From Actinomycetota bacterium (GTDB lineage Bacteria > Actinomycetota > Thermoleophilia > Solirubrobacterales > 70-9): a stretch of 14,067 nucleotides of DNA. The stretch covers positions 1 to 14,067 of the forward strand of contig VAYL01000137.1 in NCBI GenBank assembly GCA_005884305.1, given 5' to 3'. Positions 7,305-14,067 of the stretch are shown here, piece after piece. The stretch's first letter is position 1; the number at the start of each line of letters is the position of its first letter. Under the pieces are notes generated by a model. The model did not search any database. It was given only the letters and a program-made list of their open reading frames with translations, and was not told the origin of the DNA. Made by a program: the position numbers and the translations under genes.

Positions 7305-10300
7305 ATGAAGTGCCCCGCATGCGGCACCGAGAACCGCTCCGGGCGGCGGTTCTGTGCGCAGTGCGGTACCGCATTGGAGGCCGTCTGCCCCAGCTGCGGC
7401 ACAGCAAACGATCCCGGCGATCGCTTCTGCGGCGCGTGCGGCACCGCGCTCGTCACGGGCGCGTCCCGAGCCCCCGAGCCGGGTCAGCCGCCGGTCTCCG
7501 AACGGCGCCTGGTCTCGGTGCTGTTCGCCGACCTCGTCGGATTCACGACGCTCTCGGAGTACCGCGACCCCGAGGAGGTCCGCGAGCTCCTGGGCCAGTA
7601 CTTCGATCGCTGCCGCACCCTGATCGAGCAATTCGGCGGCACCGTCGAGAAGTTCATCGGCGACGCGGTGATGGCCGTCTGGGGATCGCCGGTGGCGCGC
7701 GAGGACGACGCCGAGCGGGCGGTGCGGGCCGCCCTCGCGATCGCGCAGGCGGTCACCGCGCTCGGGGACGCGGCCGGCATGCCGGACCTTCGCGCCAGGG
7801 CGGGCGTGCTGACGGGATCCGCCGCCGTGGAGATCGGTGCCCGCAGCGAGGCGATGGTGATGGGCGACACCGTCAACGCCGCCTCGCGGCTCCAGGGGAT
7901 CGCGGAGCCCGGAACGGTCCTCGTGGACGACGCAACGCGCGCCGCGACGGAGGCGGCGGTCGCCTACGAGGACGCCGGCACCCACCTCCTGAAGGGCCGC
8001 GACGATCCGATCAAGGCGTGGACCGCGTTGCGGGTGGTGGCGGGTGCCAGGGGCGCCAGGCGCAGCGTCGGCCTGGAGGCACCGTTCGTAGGCCGCGCCG
8101 CCGACCTGCAACTGATCATCTCGGCGCTCGACGAGAGCCTCCGCGAGCGCAGGGCGAGGCTGGTGACGGTCCTGGGCGAGGCGGGATTCGGGAAGTCACG
8201 GCTGCTCTGGGAGTTCTTCAAGCACATCGACGGCATCGAGGCGGAGATCCACTGGCATCAGGGCCGCTCGCTCGCGTACGGGGAAGGCGTGGCCTACTGG
8301 GCGCTCACCGAGATGGTTCGCTCCCGTGCGGGCATCACCGAAGACGAGTCCCCTGAGTCGGCCCGGCGGAAGCTTCGCGAGACGATCGAGCGCTACGTGG
8401 CCGACGAGCGTGAGCGCCGTCTGATCGAGCCGCGGCTCGCCCATCTGCTCGGCCTCGAGGAGCGCGTCGCGCCCGACCGGGCGGACCTGTTCTCGGGTTG
8501 GCGGCTCTTCTTCGAGCGGATCGCCGGCGCCGACCCGGTGGTGCTGGTCTTCGAGGACCTCCACTGGGCGGACTCCGGAATGCTCGACTTCATCGACTAC
8601 CTGCTCGAGTGGTCGGCCGACTTCCCGATCTTCATCCTGGTGCTGGCCCGGCCCGACTTCGAGGAGATGCGCCCCATCTGGGAGACGACGATCCAGCTCG
8701 GCGCCCTGCCTGACGAGGTGATGGGTGAGCTCCTGGAGGGCCTGGTACCGGGCCTGCCGCCGGAGCTCAGCGAGCGCATCCGCGAGCGGGCCGAGGGCGT
8801 GCCGCTATACGCCGTCGAGACCGTGCGGATGCTGCTGGATCGCGGCCTCCTGGCGCAGAGGGGGTCCCGGTACGTGGTGACCGGGGAGGTCGAGGAGCTC
8901 GACGTGCCGGAGACCCTCCAGGCCCTGGTCGCGGCGCGGCTCGACGGTCTCGAACCCGCGGAGCGCTCGGTCGTGCAGGACGCGGCCGTCCTGGGTCAGA
9001 GCTTCACCCCACCGGCCGTCGCCGCGGTCGGGGGCCGAGCGGTGGCCGAGGCCGAGGAGCTCCTCGGCCGACTCGTCTCCAAGCAGGTCCTCGCTTACCA
9101 GGACGACCCACGATCGGCCGAGCGCGGCCAGTACTCGTTCCTTCAGGCGCTGCTGCGCGGCGTCGCGTACGGCACGCTCTCGCGCCGCGATCGCAAGGCG
9201 CGGCACCTCGCCGCCGCGCGGTACCTCCAGGAGTCCTGGGCGGGCGACGTGGGGGAGATCGCCGAGGTCCTCGCCAGCCATTTCCTCGCCGCCGCGGAGG
9301 CCGAGCGCGATAGCGCCGACACGCCGAAGATCCGCGCGCTGGCCCGCGAGACTCTGGCGGAGGCCGGCCGGCGCGCCGCCTCGCTCGCGCTCGGCCGGGA
9401 GGCGCAGCGCAGCTACGACAAGGCGGTCGAGCTCGCCGAGGACGACGACACGCGCGCGACGTTGCTCGAGCAGGCCGGTCGCGCCGCTTGGCTGGCGGGT
9501 GACGCCGCCGCCTCGCAAGAGCGACTGAACCCCGCGATCGAGCTGTATGAGGCCGCCGGCGTCACGGAGGCCGCGGCGCGGGCCAGCATCGTGCTGGCCG
9601 AGACGTTCATCACCCTCAATCGCCTCGAGGAGGGCGTGAGCCTGATCGAGCGGGCGCTGACGAGCCTGCCGGAAGCCAGCGAGGATCGTGCGGCGACGGC
9701 AGCGCAGCTGGGGCGGTTCCTGTTTCTTCGCGGCGATGTCCCCGGGGCACTTCGTGCGACGGAGGAAGCGCTCGCGATCGCGGAGCCGCTCCAGGCATGG
9801 GAGGTACTGGCGGGAGCGCTCGTCGCCCGTGGAACGGCGTACTTCTCCGACGACCGACCCCAGGAGGGCGTGGCGCTGCTCCAGCACGGACTGACCCTCG
9901 CCCTCGAACACGATCTCCAGATGGTCGCGATCCGGGCGCGAAACAACCTGGCCGTCAACCTGGTCATTGCGGATCGTGCCGGAGAGGCCCTCGACGAGTT
10001 CGTGCGAGCACTGGAGCTGGCGCGGGCGCGCGGCGATCGTCCGTGGGAGCACCTGATCCTCGCCGGGATGAACCACGCCGTGTTCCGGCTGGGGAGGTGG
10101 GATGAGGCCGCAGAGAATGGCGGGCGGCTCCTCACCGAGGCCGCCGATGACCTGCCCGTGCTGACGGAGGCCGGCTTGGTGCTCGCCATGCTGTACCGCG
10201 AGCGAGGAGACCACGACGGCGTTGATCGTGTCGCCGCGATGGCCGGACGCTCCGAAACGGCCGACGCTCAGGTGCGCGACTTCGGGCTGATCGGGCAGGC

Positions 10301-10753
10301 GGTCGTGGCGCAGGCACGCGGTCGCAACGACGAGGCACTGGCGGTCATGCTCGAGTTACTCAAAGACGTCGATCCAACGAGTCGCATCTATGCCCACCGG
10401 CACGCGCTGGAGGCCGCCTGGGTGCTCGAGGACCATGCGCAGGTGCGCGCCGGTACACGGGGCTGCTCGCGGCAAGCCGGGGCGACCCGGTTGCCGGCGC
10501 CGACCAACTCGACGCGGCGATCTCCACGCTCAGCGAGCTCGGCTATCGCTACGAGATGGCGTGCGCCCTGCTCGAGCGCGGTGAGATCCTGCTCGGCACG
10601 GATCGCGGCGAGGAGGGCATCACGGCGATGCGGGAGGCCGATCACGTCTTCGCCGAGCTCGGCGCGAAGCCGATGCACGAGCGCGCGCAGCAGGCCTTGG
10701 CGGCCCGGGCCGAACCGGGCGAAGGACGCGTCGCCTCCGCCGCCTCGGGCTGA
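7305..10753 (+). CDS. Double zinc ribbon - class III nucleotide cyclase - AAA ATPase - TPR protein (cyclase B), frameshifted near the C-terminus
   Basis: Same architecture as cyclase A but with two zinc ribbons (C3/C6/C17/C20 and C28/C31/C42/C45). The cyclase domain spans about 66-245 with metal-binding D76 (FADLVGFT) and D120, base-contacting K116 (EKFIGDAVMAVWG), and catalytic N191 and R195 (VNAASRL). The position normally holding the base-specifying Asp is Met184. The ATPase has FVGR (261-264), Walker A GEAGFGKS (291-298) and Walker B VVLVFEDLHWAD (412-423). TPR-like helices run from about 650. The original frame stays open to 10760, but after about 10449 it becomes Arg/Ser-rich. The sensible sequence (RYTGLLAASRGDPVAGADQL...ELGAKPMHERAQQALAARAE) continues in the frame of 10451 to TGA at 10751-10753, so a short deletion is likely there. 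AGGGAGGG at 7285-7292 is 12 nt before the ATG, a weak Shine-Dalgarno site. Probably co-transcribed with the hydrolase. Confidence 0.9.
10446..10455 (+). other. Deletion/frameshift junction in cyclase B
   Basis: Before this point helical TPR sequence is read in the frame of 7305 (VLEDHAQVR). After it, helical sequence continues in the frame of 10451 (YTGLLAASRGDP) for 100 codons to a proper stop. A loss of 1 modulo 3 nt would restore one frame. The TPR region is too variable to state how many residues are missing. Confidence 0.7.
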
Positions 10754-10790
10754 GCGCTAGCGAGCAGAACCATCAGCATCGAGGCCCGCT

Positions 10791-10829
10791 GTCTTCGACT
10801 TGGGTCGTCCTGCGACCACAATCGAAGAC
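10791..10829. terminator. Hairpin between cyclase B and hsp20
   Basis: GTCTTCGA (10791-10798) pairs perfectly with TCGAAGAC (10822-10829). After an internal mismatch region, GGTCG (10803-10807) pairs with CGACC (10813-10817) around a 5-nt loop. It begins 38 bp after the cyclase B stop and has no U-tract. A tail-less terminator is likely. Because it ends 25 bp before the hsp20 -10-like box, an operator role is also possible. It does not match the HspR HAIR consensus well. Confidence 0.45.
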
Positions 10830-10854
10830 GGCGCGACCTAGAGGGGTCGCTGGC

Positions 10855-10860
10855 TAAGGT
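10855..10860 (+). promoter_or_regulatory. -10-like TAAGGT directly before hsp20
   Basis: TAAGGT ends 6 nt before the ATG at 10867. The intervening TGGGGC is a poor Shine-Dalgarno match and too close to the start. This fits a leaderless hsp20-lon transcript. No clear -35 box is seen at the usual distance. Confidence 0.5.
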
Positions 10861-10866
10861 TGGGGC

Positions 10867-11319
10867 ATGGCACGCGAGCGGGACCTGCTGGTCAACTTCG
10901 AGCGGATGCGCCGCGAGATGGACGAGCTGTTCGGCGACGTCTGGGGCCAGCGCAGCGTGCTCGGCCGGCGCCGCCAGACCGGGTTCACCCCGCGCGTAGA
11001 CGTCTACTACTGCGGTGACCCCCCGAAGGCGATCGTGAAGGCCGACCTGGCCGGCGTCGGCCTCGAGAGCATCGGGCTCGAGGTCGTCGGGCGCAACCTC
11101 TTGATCACCGGCGAGCGCCCGATCCAGGAGACGGAGGGCCGCACCTACCAGCAGCTGGAGATCGAGGCGGGCCAGTTCCGCCGCGTGATCGAGCTGAACG
11201 CCGATCCGGTCGCCGAGGACGCGCGGGCCACCTACGAGGACGGGATCCTGCGAGTCGAGCTGCCGCTGCGCCCCCAGAGCGCCTCTCGCCGAAGCGTTCC
11301 AATCGAAACGGAGGATTGA
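10867..11319 (+). CDS. Small heat shock protein, Hsp20/alpha-crystallin family
   Basis: 150 residues. A short N-terminal arm (FERMRREMDELFGDVWG, about 11-27) is followed by the alpha-crystallin domain at about 39-135: FTPRVDVYYCGDPPKAIVKADLAG, then LEVVGRNLLITGERP, then the conserved YEDGILRVELPL, which corresponds to the family's GVL motif. The C-terminal tail has VPI, the V/I-X-I motif that docks into neighbouring subunits. Such proteins are ATP-independent holdases that bind unfolding proteins in large oligomers. The stop codon overlaps nothing, but lon begins only 6 bp later (ATG 11326) with its GGAGG inside the hsp20 end, so the two are probably one stress operon. Confidence 0.95.
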   Translation: MARERDLLVNFERMRREMDELFGDVWGQRSVLGRRRQTGFTPRVDVYYCGDPPKAIVKADLAGVGLESIGLEVVGRNLLITGERPIQETEGRTYQQLEIEAGQFRRVIELNADPVAEDARATYEDGILRVELPLRPQSASRRSVPIETED

Positions 11320-11325
11320 ACCCTC

Positions 11326-13762
<2,437 letters not shown>

Positions 13763-13764
13763 AC

Positions 13765-13795
13765 GACCCGTGCAGGGTCAATTCGCCGGCGAATT
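13765..13795. promoter_or_regulatory. Hairpin plus 16-bp perfect palindrome after lon
   Basis: GACCC (13765-13769) and GGGTC (13775-13779) form a short hairpin 3 bp after the lon stop. It is followed at once by the perfect 16-bp palindrome AATTCGCCGGCGAATT (13780-13795). The palindrome covers the -35/spacer region relative to TATGCT at 13804-13809, so it could be an operator for the next gene, or the pair may act as a lon terminator. Confidence 0.45.
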
Positions 13796-13803
13796 TCCGG
13801 GTA

Positions 13804-13809
13804 TATGCT
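13804..13809 (+). promoter_or_regulatory. Candidate -10 box TATGCT for the last gene
   Basis: TATGCT (within GTATATGCTG) lies 34 nt before the ATG at 13844, which would give a leader of roughly 28 nt containing the Shine-Dalgarno site GAGGGAG (13831-13837). No clear -35 box is seen, because the palindrome occupies that position. Confidence 0.35.
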
Positions 13810-13843
13810 GCGCGAACGAGCCAAGCGGACGAGGGAGTTGTTG

Positions 13844-14067
13844 ATGGCAAGCACCAAGGCTGAGAAGGCGAGACAAGCCGCGCAGCAGGCGGGATCGAAC
13901 CCGTACGTGCGGCGCTTCATCGAGGACGAGGAACTCCGGACGAGCGTCAAGGAGGCCTTCGATGCCGCGAAGAACGCCTACCAGCGCATGTCCAACGGCA
14001 AGGGACCGGTCAAGGCCCTGACCGACGACAAGAAGGTCCAGCGCGATCTCGAGACCGCGGCCGAGAA
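13844..14067 (+). CDS. Small Lys/Glu-rich helical protein, 3' end outside the window
   Basis: A partial gene, open from the ATG at 13844 to the window edge (74 full codons). GAGGGAG at 13831-13837 lies 6 nt upstream. The visible part is highly charged and helical: MASTKAEKARQAAQQAG, then NPYVRRFIEDEELRTSVKEAFDAAKNAYQRM and ALTDDKKVQRDLETAAE. There is no signal peptide or membrane segment in the visible part. The family is not named. The style resembles small conserved actinobacterial proteins that end in a membrane helix, which would lie beyond the window. Confidence 0.75.
   Translation, partial: MASTKAEKARQAAQQAGSNPYVRRFIEDEELRTSVKEAFDAAKNAYQRMSNGKGPVKALTDDKKVQRDLETAAE

Noticed and set aside
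8805..10214. Long open frames on the - strand opposite cyclase B (also 6453-8111) and opposite lon (11960-13447)
   Set aside because: Each is a shadow of a well-supported gene, without start signals or domain motifs of its own.
10799..10820. HspR HAIR operator before hsp20
   Set aside because: The left half CTTGGGT resembles the consensus CTTGAGT, but the right half (ACCACAA) does not match ACTCAAG and the spacer is 9 nt rather than 7.

Overview
This 14 kb window comes from a high-GC actinobacterium. The mix of gene families (zinc-ribbon cyclase/ATPase/TPR giants, an AT-hook plus winged-helix protein, an FA2H-like hydroxylase, a Lys/Glu-rich small protein downstream of lon) suggests Thermoleophilia (Solirubrobacterales/Gaiellales type). 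That placement is inferred from protein character; there is no rRNA or other marker here.

Layout: mdh (+, 27-979) is broken by a small internal deletion. It converges on a small DNA-binding protein gene (-, 1183-1548), which lies behind an FA2H-like di-iron hydroxylase gene (-, 1636-2259). A palindrome-rich divergent spacer (2260-2425) leads to a small cysteine-rich protein (+, 2426-2686). Next is an 8 kb block made only of cyclic-nucleotide genes: a stand-alone cNMP-binding protein (+, 2707-3126), a class III cyclase/ATPase/TPR protein (-, 3133-6369), a divergent metallo-beta-lactamase-fold hydrolase resembling the YhfI/Rv1339 cAMP phosphodiesterase type (+, 6468-7262), and a second cyclase/ATPase/TPR protein in the same direction (+, 7305-10753). 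A heat-shock pair follows, hsp20 (+, 10867-11319) and lon (+, 11326-13762). The window ends inside a small hypothetical gene (+, 13844 onward).

How the genes may work together: the middle block holds candidate synthesis (two cyclases), removal (the hydrolase) and sensing (the cNMP-binding domain) of one cyclic nucleotide, which would make a compact signalling island. Each cyclase is tethered to an ATPase and helical repeats that could gate it. hsp20 and lon form a plausible holdase/protease operon.

Two window-wide patterns stand out. First, mdh, the second cyclase and lon each change reading frame once, where conserved residues appear to be missing (about 37 nt in mdh and about 35 nt in lon by family comparison). 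This points to assembly or sequencing deletions, or to real decay. Second, five genes have a TANNNT box 6-8 nt before an ATG with no Shine-Dalgarno sequence, which suggests leaderless transcripts. Other genes in the window have clear Shine-Dalgarno sites.
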